Assembly: GCA_002338505.1 (NCBI GenBank)
Contig: DDIK01000024.1
Coordinates: forward strand, 17,153 to 54,729
DNA: 37,577 nt
Direction: 5' to 3'
Source: Bacteriovorax sp. UBA1852
GTDB taxonomy: Bacteria > Bdellovibrionota > Bacteriovoracia > Bacteriovoracales > Bacteriovoracaceae
Part shown: piece by piece, positions 16,632-25,200 of the stretch
Numbering within the stretch: the stretch's first letter is position 1
Layout of the letters: each line of letters begins with the position of its first letter
Made by a program: the position numbers and the translations under genes
Notes under the pieces: model-generated
Seen by the model: only the letters and a program-made list of their open reading frames with translations
Told to the model about the DNA's origin: nothing
The model's database searches: none

Positions 16632-17804
16632 ATGAGTTTTAAAATACTCGTTGCTGACGACAGCCAGACGATTCAAAAAGTAATAAGCTTAGCATCTAAA
16701 GAACAGGATTTTAATCTAGTTTCATGTTTAGATGAGAGTGAATTATTCGATAATCTTAACAAGAATACAGATCTTGTTCTCTTAGACTTTGCTCTATCGG
16801 ACGAACTGAATGGTTATGAATTATGCAAGAAGATTATTGAAGAACAACCAAATGTTCCTGTTATGGCGATGCTTGGCGTATTTGATTCAATAGATGAGAA
16901 TGAGTATCAAAATTCTGGTTTCGCAGACAAGATTGTTAAGCCTTTTGAAACTGAAAGATTTATTCATAAGTGTATTGCATTGCTTAATAATGAAAATATT
17001 GAGACTGAGAAAGAAGATTCTGAACATGAAGGCTGGTCAGTTTCTAGCGATGCGGATGAGATAGAAGATGTTGATCATGAAGATAATGCTGATGAAGATT
17101 CTGACGTTACGACAGAAATTGCGGTTAGTGAAATTGCCAATGATAATCTTAGTAATGAATTGTCTGGATGGGGATTCGATCCAAATGAGTTAGTTAAGAA
17201 AGATGTGACTCAGCACTATGATGAATTCCCTCCTGTAATTGAAGATGAAATAGAGGAAGAAGATGAGCTTGACTACATAGACAAGACTCAAGAAATGACA
17301 CTTCCAGACCTTAGTGATGACCATGAAGAAACGACCAAGGAATTTGAGTTAGCAGAGTTAAAACTTGAAAAAGATATTACGCCTGTTGAAAGGGAAATTA
17401 GCCTTTCAGATGACGTTGAGTTTGAAGACTTAAAATCAGAGCTTGCGGATGAGATAGAGGAAGATCTCGGAGATACAGACCTTTGGTCTGTTGACGAGGA
17501 TACCCAAGATGATGAGGAACTTACTCAAGAGATTACACTTGAAAATATTGAGTCAGCTCAAGTGGCCGGTTCTCAAAATGAAATAGAACAACAAATATCT
17601 TCTGAGTTATCAACACTTCCTGATGATTTAAAGGACGCTATAAAGGCAGATCTCGAGCCTCTAGTAGAAAAGTATGTGCAAGAGTATTGTAAAAAAGAAG
17701 TTGAAAAACTTATCTGGGAAATAATTCCTGACCTTGCTGAAAATATCGTGAAAAAAGAACTTTCAACGATTCGTGAAACGGTTATTTCTTCAATCAAAAA
17801 CTAA
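16632..17804 (+). CDS. Response-regulator receiver protein with long acidic tail
   Basis: 390 aa from the ATG at 16632, which has GGAGAA 7 bases upstream; an in-frame upstream ATG at 16602 adds ten basic residues with no such site and is less likely. Residues 1-120 form a receiver domain: acidic pair D9-D10, phospho-acceptor D52 (LLDFALS) and K103 (IVKPFE). The usual Thr/Ser of beta-4 is Leu81, which may change signalling. Residues about 125-330 are mostly Asp/Glu-rich and probably disordered. The last about 65 residues form an amphipathic helix. No DNA-binding or enzymatic output domain. It belongs with the FHA/phosphatase group by position. Its end overlaps birA (opposite strand) by 15 bases. 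Confidence 0.78.
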   Translation: MSFKILVADDSQTIQKVISLASKEQDFNLVSCLDESELFDNLNKNTDLVLLDFALSDELNGYELCKKIIEEQPNVPVMAMLGVFDSIDENEYQNSGFADKIVKPFETERFIHKCIALLNNENIETEKEDSEHEGWSVSSDADEIEDVDHEDNADEDSDVTTEIAVSEIANDNLSNELSGWGFDPNELVKKDVTQHYDEFPPVIEDEIEEEDELDYIDKTQEMTLPDLSDDHEETTKEFELAELKLEKDITPVEREISLSDDVEFEDLKSELADEIEEDLGDTDLWSVDEDTQDDEELTQEITLENIESAQVAGSQNEIEQQISSELSTLPDDLKDAIKADLEPLVEKYVQEYCKKEVEKLIWEIIPDLAENIVKKELSTIRETVISSIKN

Positions 17805-18479
17805 TGAGCCGTTAAAGATTTTTTGAACATTCCCCTCTTTTAATATAAGTGCCTCTCCGTACTTTCCTATTCCAATGAATTTTCCCGAAGCTCTCTTGTC
17901 TCCATCTAAAATTGTAACTGCAGAGTTTTGATGAGCGCACATAGACTCCCATTGTTTAATGTCAGAAGGAAGAGATCTATCAAGAAGTGTTTTCATGAGT
18001 TTATAGGGAATAGTTCTATATTCTTGATCAGTAAGTTCAACATCTAGAATATATCCTTTTCTTGTACGATAAGAAGACTCGTTAGATGACTTTCCAATAT
18101 TTATGCCAATTCCAATTATTGCGTCATTATTGATAAGCTTGCAAATGATCCCACCAACTTTTTCTCCGGCCATATTAAGAATGTCGTTAGGCCACTTCAG
18201 TTTTAGTTGGTTCTGCGGATAACATTCATTTAAGAACGTGCAAACACCTACACCAATTGCTAGTGGAATGATTGTTTTTTCCTTGAGCTCTGATACATCT
18301 AGCTTGAGAGATAAGCTTATAGAGTTCTTGTATTGATCCCATTGATTTCCTCGTCTTCCAACGCCAGCGCTTTGCGCTTTTGTTGAAACAAGATTGGTAT
18401 CCTCCCCACTATTTATCAGTTCGATAAGTAACTGTTGGGTCGTTGGAATCGAGTCAAAGTGTTTATGGGTGATTTTCAT
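17790..18479 (-). CDS. birA: Biotin--[acetyl-CoA-carboxylase] ligase
   Basis: Attaches biotin to the carrier domain of acetyl-CoA carboxylase through biotinyl-AMP. 229 aa, the short class lacking the N-terminal repressor helix-turn-helix of E. coli BirA, so no repressor role is expected. Motifs: AGVGRRGNQW (the biotinyl-AMP loop), LKLKWPNDI and KVGGIICK (biotin pocket), and GIGINIG. The C-terminal small beta-domain is present. The start at 18479 is preceded by only a weak ribosome-binding site. It is divergent from rph (45-base gap) and convergent with the receiver gene, overlapping it by 15 bases with no terminator between. Confidence 0.92.
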   Translation of the reverse strand: MKITHKHFDSIPTTQQLLIELINSGEDTNLVSTKAQSAGVGRRGNQWDQYKNSISLSLKLDVSELKEKTIIPLAIGVGVCTFLNECYPQNQLKLKWPNDILNMAGEKVGGIICKLINNDAIIGIGINIGKSSNESSYRTRKGYILDVELTDQEYRTIPYKLMKTLLDRSLPSDIKQWESMCAHQNSAVTILDGDKRASGKFIGIGKYGEALILKEGNVQKIFNGSLVFD

Positions 18480-18524
18480 AATAGGAGATGTTATAACAAA
18501 TAATAAAAAAAAAGGAAGTACTAT

Positions 18525-19226
18525 ATGTCTAAGATTTTAAGAGAAGAGCCAAGAAAAATAAATTTCACGAAGAATATTAATCCTTATGCAACAGGAAGCG
18601 TTATTGCTGAATTTGGCAATACTAAGGTTCACATAACGGCGACAGTAGAAGAGTCTGTGCCACGTTGGATGAAGGGAAATGGCTCTGGTTGGGTAACAGC
18701 TGAGTATAATATGCTTCCATCATCTACTCATTCAAGAATGAGAAGAGAGAGATCTAAAATAGGTGGAAGGACTCAAGAGATTCAAAGACTCATAGGAAGA
18801 AGCCTCAGGGCTGTTGTCGATATGAATAAGCTTGGAGAGAGAATGGTCACTCTTGATTGTGATGTTCTCGTTGCAGATGGTGGAACAAGAACAACTTCAA
18901 TCTCTGGAGCTTATGTAGCCATGAAGATCGCTTTTGACAAATTAGTTGAGCAGGGACTTTTAGAGGAGTCGCCAATCAAGGACTCTCTTGGAGCTGTCAG
19001 TATTGGTATAAATGCCGATGGTAATATTATTGCAGATCTTAATTACGAAGAAGATTCGACTTGTGAAACAGATATGAATATTGTGATGACAGGCAGTGGA
19101 AAATTTGTCGAGATTCAAGGAACAGCGGAAGGGGAAGCCTTTAGTCGTGAGCAGATGAACGCTATTTTGGACTGTGCAAGTAAGACTCTTAAGATTGTTT
19201 TTGAAGAGCAAAATAAAGTGATTTAA
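18525..19226 (+). CDS. rph: Ribonuclease PH
   Basis: Phosphate-dependent 3'-5' exoribonuclease that trims the 3' ends of tRNA precursors. 233 aa, normal length. Motifs: an N-terminal region with FTKNINPYATGSVIAEFGNT, GWVTAEYNMLPSSTHSR, IGRSLRAVVD, and DVLVADGGTRTTSISGAY, the catalytic and phosphate-binding core. AAAAGGAAG lies before the ATG. It is followed by rdgB after 2 bases and then by a tRNA gene, a common grouping (rph-rdgB). Confidence 0.97.
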   Translation: MSKILREEPRKINFTKNINPYATGSVIAEFGNTKVHITATVEESVPRWMKGNGSGWVTAEYNMLPSSTHSRMRRERSKIGGRTQEIQRLIGRSLRAVVDMNKLGERMVTLDCDVLVADGGTRTTSISGAYVAMKIAFDKLVEQGLLEESPIKDSLGAVSIGINADGNIIADLNYEEDSTCETDMNIVMTGSGKFVEIQGTAEGEAFSREQMNAILDCASKTLKIVFEEQNKVI

Positions 19227-19228
19227 TC

Positions 19229-19810
19229 ATGAAAGAATTCATACTGGCTTCAGGAAATGCGCATAAAGCATCAGAGTTTTCAAAGCTCTTTGATGAAGAT
19301 GTTCTAAATATTATTGCCGCAGATCAAAAAATAGAGGTCATCGAAGATGGTCTGACATTTTATGAAAACTCATTAAAAAAGGCGCAAGCTTATTTTGATC
19401 AATACAAGAAGCCAGTACTCTCAGATGATTCAGGGCTTTGTGTCCAATCTCTTCCAAATGACCTTGGAGTTAAGACCGCAAGGTATGGTGGTGAGGGTTT
19501 AAGTGATCAACAAAGAGCCGAGCTTCTAGTTGAAAATATGAAAGATGTAGAAAATAGGGATGCTTACTTTGTATGTGTTCTCTGTTTCTATATTTCTCCT
19601 CAAGAGATTTACTATTTTGAGGGCAGAGTTAGTGGAGAAGTCTCGAAAATATATAAGGGATCTGAGGGTTTTGGTTACGACCCTGTATTTATTCCAGAGG
19701 CGCTAGGAAATATGACATTGGCCGAAAAGCCCGATTGGAAGGAATCTAACTCTCATAGAGCCAAGGCATGCCAGCAAGCACAAAAGTTTTTTAAGGCACA
19801 ACTTAAATAG
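19229..19810 (+). CDS. rdgB: XTP/dITP pyrophosphatase (HAM1/RdgB)
   Basis: House-cleaning enzyme that hydrolyses dITP, XTP and related deaminated purine nucleotides to monophosphates. 193 aa, normal for the family. Motifs: ILASGNAHKASEFSKLF (substrate loop at the N-terminus), VLSDDSGLCVQSL (catalytic Asp pair), ARYGGEG, GFGYDPVF and NSHRAKA. It follows rph with 2 bases between and is probably cotranscribed. Confidence 0.97.
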   Translation: MKEFILASGNAHKASEFSKLFDEDVLNIIAADQKIEVIEDGLTFYENSLKKAQAYFDQYKKPVLSDDSGLCVQSLPNDLGVKTARYGGEGLSDQQRAELLVENMKDVENRDAYFVCVLCFYISPQEIYYFEGRVSGEVSKIYKGSEGFGYDPVFIPEALGNMTLAEKPDWKESNSHRAKACQQAQKFFKAQLK

Positions 19811-19813
19811 TGG

Positions 19814-19842
19814 TTGCCAATTGGTGCATATTTAACTATAAA
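19814..19842 (+). promoter_or_regulatory. Promoter of the tRNA-Pro gene
   Basis: -35 TTGCCA (19814-19819), 17-bp spacer and -10 TATAAA (19837-19842), placing the start near 19849 and a leader of about 25 bases before the tRNA at 19874. Both hexamers are close to consensus. Confidence 0.65.
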
Positions 19843-19873
19843 TTCCATTCAATAATTGAAAATCCAGTAGTAT

Positions 19874-19950
19874 CGGAGCGTAGCGCAGCCTGGTAGCGCA
19901 CTTGCTTTGGGAGCAAGGGGTCGGAGGTTCGAATCCTCTCGCTCCGACCA
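19874..19950 (+). tRNA. tRNA-Pro (anticodon TGG)
   Basis: 77-base cloverleaf with encoded CCA. Acceptor stem CGGAGCG pairs with CGCTCCG (7 bp), then A and CCA; D arm GCGC...GCGC with GCCTGGTA; anticodon stem CTTGC/GCAAG with loop TTTGGGA, anticodon TGG at 19908-19910; T arm GGAGG/CCTCT-type stem around TTCGAAT. It reads proline CCA (and by wobble other CCN) codons. It stands alone after rdgB. Confidence 0.97.
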
Positions 19951-19980
19951 TTCTTTTAATCTAATTAAATTTTAATTGTT

Positions 19981-20029
19981 TAACACCGGAAAACTTGTAC
20001 TTACAAGTCTATATTTCCATATCGTGTTA
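19981..20029 (+). repeat. Nested inverted repeat before the BCCT transporter gene
   Basis: Three nested inverted segments share one centre: TAACAC/GTGTTA (19981-19986, 20024-20029), GGAAA/TTTCC (19988-19992, 20014-20018) and ACTTGTA/TACAAGT (19993-19999, 20002-20008) with a 2-base centre. It could be a bulged hairpin at the end of the tRNA transcript or an operator for the transporter gene. It is not followed by a T run. Confidence 0.5.
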
Positions 20030-20076
20030 TTATAACTAAAGCCTAAATTCATATTTACACGGAGGTTGTTATCTCA

Positions 20077-22029
20077 TTGAACAATGGTATCAATAAGAAC
20101 GTCTTTTTTACGTCCACATTTTTTATCTTTCTGATCACAGTTTGTGGCTCAATTTTTCCAGAAGGTCTGAATCTTTTTTTTAAAGGCATTCAAACATGGT
20201 TAATTGCGAAAACAAGTTGGGTCTATGTACTAGCTGTGGGAAGTCTATTCTTCTTTGCTCTGTATCTTATGATAAGTCGCTTAGGAGATATAAAGCTTGG
20301 ACCTGATCATTCAGAGCCTGACTACGGAAATATATCTTGGTTCTCTATGTTGTTTTCCGCCGGTATGGGAATAGGACTTCTGTTCTTTGGTGTCGCTGAG
20401 CCTATGATGCACTTTTCATCACCACCAGTTGGAGTTGGGGGAACAGTTGAAAGTGCAAGAGAAGCAATGAAGATTACTTTCTTTCACTGGGGATTACATG
20501 CATGGGCAGTCTATGCTGTATTGGCCGTAATTCTTGCATACTTCTGCTACCGAAAAGGTCTACCTCTTTTACCTCGTTCAGCATTCTTTCCATTTATAGG
20601 AAAGAGAATCTACGGGAAAATTGGTGATGCTATTGATACATTCGCTGTTATTGGAACGATGTTTGGAGTTGCCACTTCTTTAGGTTTTGGTGTGGCACAA
20701 GTTAATGCAGGTTTAGGATATCTCTTTAATGTACCTCAAACACCTCTTGTCCAAGTTGGTCTTATTGCAATCATTACTTCTTTCGCGACAGTCTCAGTTG
20801 TTTTAGGACTTGATGGAGGGATCAAGAAATTATCTAATATAAATGTCGCTCTAGCTGTTGTTCTAATGATTGCGGTACTACTTTTAGGAAATACGGTTGA
20901 TCTTATGCAGTCTTACGTTCAAAACACAGGAGCGTATCTTTCAGATCTAATTTATAAAACATTTAATCTCTATGCCTATGATAAGAAAGATAGCTGGATT
21001 GGTGGTTGGACACTTCTTTATTGGGGCTGGTGGATTTCATGGTCACCGTTTGTAGGAATGTTTATCGCAAGAATTTCTAGAGGAAGAACAATTCGTGAGT
21101 TTATGCTCGGTGTACTCTTTGTTCCAACTGGATTCACTTTCCTATGGATGACGGTTTTTGGAAATTCTGCTATTAATTTAGCACTAAAAGAAAATGCCGT
21201 TGAGCTTGTAAAGGCCGTAAACACAAATGTTCCTGTGGCCTTATTTAAGTTCTTTGAATACTTTCCTTTTTCATCTTTATTAACTGTTGTCGGACTTTGT
21301 CTTGTTGTAACCTTCTTTGTTAGTTCATCCGATTCTGGATCACTTGTTATTGACACACTTACCTCTGGTGGAGAGCAAGAACCTCCTGTTTGGCAGCGAA
21401 TCTTTTGGGCCGTTACAGAAGGTGTTGTCGCTGCAATTCTACTTATGGCCGGTGGGCTTGAGGCTTTGCAAACGATGACAATCGCCTCCGCTTTTCCGAT
21501 GATCTTTATGATTATAATAGGCTCGTTGGCCTTGCTGAAATCTCTTAAAGCAGACCATATGCATTTAAACTCAGTACAAAATCACACAACGAGTGTTACA
21601 TACTCTCAGGCAAGCTCTTCATGGAAGGAGAGGTTAAATTCTCTCATCACGCATCCAGAGTTCAGTGAAGTCGAGAAGTTTCTTATTGATATAGTGAAAC
21701 CAGGACTTCAAGAATTGTGTGAGGAAATGAAACATAAAGGACTTAATTCTGAGATTATTAATGATGAAGAAAAGACCATTACTCTTATCGTTAGAAAAAG
21801 AGAAGTAGAAGATTTTCGTTACCAAATTAAACTTAGAACGTTTGGTGTCCCTAATTATGTATCAGAAGAAACCAAAACTTTTTATCGTGCAGAAGTTTTT
21901 CTAAGAAGTGGTGGACAAGATTATGATGTTTTTGGTTATACAAAAGAGCAGATTGTCGCTGATGCTGTCACACAATATGAAAAGCATTTTCAATATTTAC
22001 ACCTATCAAATGCTGAAGCTATAAAATAA
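20077..22029 (+). CDS. BCCT-family betaine/choline/carnitine transporter
   Basis: 650-aa inner-membrane transporter with about 12 membrane helices in the first about 490 residues and a cytoplasmic C-terminal domain (about 500-640). Family signatures: GMGIGLLFFGVAEPMMHF, FFHWGLHAWAVYA and the substrate motif region TLLYWGWWISWSPFVGMF, followed by RISRGRTIREF. The C-terminus (RAEVFLRSGGQDYDVFGY) is that of the BetT-like branch. It would import glycine betaine or choline, driven by Na+ or H+, for osmoprotection; the exact substrate cannot be read. Start is TTG at 20077, with GGAGG 11 bases upstream and no in-frame ATG nearby. It is a single gene with a terminator at 22039. Confidence 0.93.
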   Translation: MNNGINKNVFFTSTFFIFLITVCGSIFPEGLNLFFKGIQTWLIAKTSWVYVLAVGSLFFFALYLMISRLGDIKLGPDHSEPDYGNISWFSMLFSAGMGIGLLFFGVAEPMMHFSSPPVGVGGTVESAREAMKITFFHWGLHAWAVYAVLAVILAYFCYRKGLPLLPRSAFFPFIGKRIYGKIGDAIDTFAVIGTMFGVATSLGFGVAQVNAGLGYLFNVPQTPLVQVGLIAIITSFATVSVVLGLDGGIKKLSNINVALAVVLMIAVLLLGNTVDLMQSYVQNTGAYLSDLIYKTFNLYAYDKKDSWIGGWTLLYWGWWISWSPFVGMFIARISRGRTIREFMLGVLFVPTGFTFLWMTVFGNSAINLALKENAVELVKAVNTNVPVALFKFFEYFPFSSLLTVVGLCLVVTFFVSSSDSGSLVIDTLTSGGEQEPPVWQRIFWAVTEGVVAAILLMAGGLEALQTMTIASAFPMIFMIIIGSLALLKSLKADHMHLNSVQNHTTSVTYSQASSSWKERLNSLITHPEFSEVEKFLIDIVKPGLQELCEEMKHKGLNSEIINDEEKTITLIVRKREVEDFRYQIKLRTFGVPNYVSEETKTFYRAEVFLRSGGQDYDVFGYTKEQIVADAVTQYEKHFQYLHLSNAEAIK

Positions 22030-22038
22030 TACTGAAGT

Positions 22039-22078
22039 ATACGGAAAGAGGGGCTCACTCTCTTTTCGTATCTTTTTA
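22039..22078 (+). terminator. Intrinsic terminator after the BCCT gene
   Basis: 12-bp stem ATACGGAAAGAG (22039-22050) with CTCTTTTCGTAT (22060-22071), one G-T pair, 9-base loop, then CTTTTT. Good intrinsic terminator. Confidence 0.85.
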
Positions 22079-22205
22079 TTGTCTCTTCAACTCACTTTTA
22101 AGACCTCACTACAATTGCAAACTTAATAAGGCAGTGAAAACGTCACTATGATCAGATGAGAAAGCTGTAAATGTTTGTAATTAAATGATTGTTGAGTTTG
22201 AGGCC

Positions 22206-22234
22206 TTAAGGGAATCACTATTTTAGACGATAAT
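22206..22234 (+). promoter_or_regulatory. Possible promoter of the giant lipoprotein gene
   Basis: GATAAT (22229-22234) with TTAAGG (22206-22211) at 17 bp; the -35 is poor. The 174-base stretch from the BCCT terminator to the ATG shows no other clear signal. GGGAGA precedes the ATG at 22253. Confidence 0.3.
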
Positions 22235-22252
22235 AGTAATAAGGGAGATCTT

Positions 22253-25200
22253 ATGCTTATGAGCTTCAGGATATTATTGTTTATTTCTTTGTTTAGCACG
22301 TTTGTATCTTGTGTTCCTAAGAAAGAATCTGACTTTACCAAGTTTAAAGCTCCAGAACTGCAAAAGGCAAATAACTTAAATACACCAGAAGAAAGACCTA
22401 TTGAGCTGGAGATACCTCCAATGGAAATTGGTGAAGATGCAGCCTCTAAGAAGATGGGAGAGAGATACAACTATCGTATTGTTAAAGCCCCGCGATTTGG
22501 TAAGGTAACAAATTGCCTTGTAGGACAAGATCGTTCTTGTACTTATCATCCAAATAAAGATTTCTTCGGTGTTGATGAGTTTAGTTATATTGCTTTTGAT
22601 GGTCCGGTTGAATCAAATGTCATAACGATAAAGATTGATGTTATAAATATTAACGATCCTCCAAGTTTTATAGATGGAGAGCTTTATAAGTTTGTTAATG
22701 AAGACGAGTATACTCTTATTGAGCTAGAGCAAGCACTAGATGTTGATAGAGACGAACTTGAATATGAAATTGCAGAAACACCTAAGAATGGTTATATAGA
22801 AAAATGCTTTGAAAAGGGACTTAGCTGCTTTTATCAGCCAAATGAAAATTATACAGGAAAAGATCGTTTTACTTATTTTGCCTCTGATGGTGAATACAAA
22901 ACATCCTTTAAAATCGTTAATATCACCGTCAATCCAAGTAATGACAGGCCACGTTTTGAAAAAACACAACTAACGTTTAATACACCGGAAGATACCCCTA
23001 TTAAAGTTTCAACTGAATTAGCTACTGACGCTGAGGATGAAAGTAATAGTCTTGCATACGTTATTGTTAACTTTCCTCGTCGAGGAACACTAAAAGGATG
23101 CGCAAAGAACTCTACTGAGTGGAGTTGTAAATATTCACCATCTCCAAACTTCTATGGTAATGATTTTTTTAGAATCATAGCTGTCGATTCTTCAGGTGAA
23201 AAGTCTGAGCCATTACGATTCGATATCAATGTATCTTCTGTTGCAGATGCTCCTTATTTTGAAGTAGCTAAGCAGGTCATTTCCTTAAACGAGGATACTC
23301 TTTCAATTTTACGTCTTGAAAAGGCAATTGATGTCGATAACGATATTAAGCATTATCGAGTAAAACGTGCCCCCGCAAGTGGCACATTATATGATTGCTT
23401 AGAGAATAATCTTGATACTGTTTGTAGCTATAAACCTGCAAAAGACTTCTATGGTAAAGTCGATTTTGAATATGAGGTCGTTGATCGATCTGGCCTAAAG
23501 GCATCTCTAGTTGTAGAGCTCAATATTAACCCAATCAATGATCCTCCAGTTGTAGTTTATAAAAATCTCCATAAAAAAGTGACAGAGGATGTTGTTCTCA
23601 AGTTTAATCTCTCTCAGGTAAAGGATGTTGATGATAAAACACACACGTATTACAACTTTTCAAAACCATTAAAGGGAAGTTTAAAGTGCTCTGGAAGATC
23701 ATGCGAATATACTCCCAAAACTAACTTTAGCGGATCAGATAGCTTTACATACTCAGTAAAGGATAGTGGAAATCTAACGGACAATGGAAAAATACTTTTA
23801 AGTGTTGAAGAGGTTGATGATCCTCCTGCATTAGCAGATAAGGTGGTTGACCTTTTTGAAGACAATACTCTTATTTTTGACTTACCTAAGGCCATGGATA
23901 TCGATTCATCTATGCACACATATAAGTTAGCAGTTGCTCCTAAGAATGGTACTTTATCGGATTGTTTTATCGGGAACAAAATTAAGGCTTGTAAATATAC
24001 GCCTAAAGCAAACTTTTACGGTAAAGATACTTTTAGATTTACTGCAAAAGATACAATGAATGTTGCAACAGGAACAGTTACTCTTAATGTCTTGCCTGTA
24101 AATGACTTTCCATATTGGAAGCATCAAAATGAGCTGGCATTTACGGTCTATGAGGACACACCAAAAAGACTTATGTTAGTTGAAGCTCTCGACTTAGAGG
24201 ATGGGGACTCTCTTGAATATGTTTTAGTCACACAACCAAAGAATGGAAGTTTTGAAGAGGGTTGTTTTAAGAATGGTAAGATTAACTGTGTTTACACTCC
24301 TAAAGAGAACTTCTATGGAGCTGATGTCTTTCTCTACAAAGCTGTTGACTCCTCTGGTTATAGCACATCAATAAGAACTGTAAAAATATCGATTCTTCCA
24401 GTCGATGATGTACCGACAACGAGTGATCTAAAGGTTACATTGATGGAGGACACTCCAAAGCGTTTTAGTATTCCTAAGGCCCTAGATGATAGTCCATCGC
24501 TTTCATATGAAGAGTCTGTCGCGGTGAAAAACGGTGTCGTTAGTGAGTGCTTTAAACTCAATAAAATTAAAAACTGTCTCTATACTCCCAAAAAAGACTT
24601 CTATGGAAGTGATGAACTTGTTTATTCAGTTAATGATAGTTCTAATAAAGTACTGGGAAAATTAAGTTTTGAGGTGACACCTGTAAACGATAAGCCGAAA
24701 TGGGATACTTATGCTGATCTTGTTTTGGAGACAAAAGAAGACACTCCTCTTCTTATTGGGTTTACTGCAGCTCGAGATGTAGAAGATGGAAGAGATCTCG
24801 AGTATGATTATGTGCAATTACCGTCAAGAGGAACTCTGGATTTGCAATGCCTTGTAGGTAAGAATTTAAATTGTATCTATACTCCTAATAGGAATGTTTA
24901 TGGAGTGGATACCATCAAATATATTGCAAAAGATAAGGCAGGGGAAAAGACTGTTGTTAAAGAAATAACTATTAATATTACCCCTGTTAATGATCCACCT
25001 AAAGTCGATGAACTTGTAAAGAAGACAAAAAGAAATCAGCCAATTTCATTTAAGCTACAACCTATTAATGATGTAGACTCAACTAACTTCATTCTCAATT
25101 ATAAAGCTACAGTAGCAAATGGAACTCTTACGGGTTGTGTCTCAGGACAAAGAATTTATATAAATATGAATTGCGTATACACGCCTAATACAGACTTTGA

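Noticed and set aside
9204..17804. Complete Tad pilus or type VI secretion locus
   Set aside because: No ATPase, TadB, pilin, secretin or T6SS core gene is present; FHA domains alone do not define T6SS.
19874..19950. tRNA-Pro as an integration site of a mobile element
   Set aside because: No integrase and no repeated copy of the tRNA 3' end was seen nearby.
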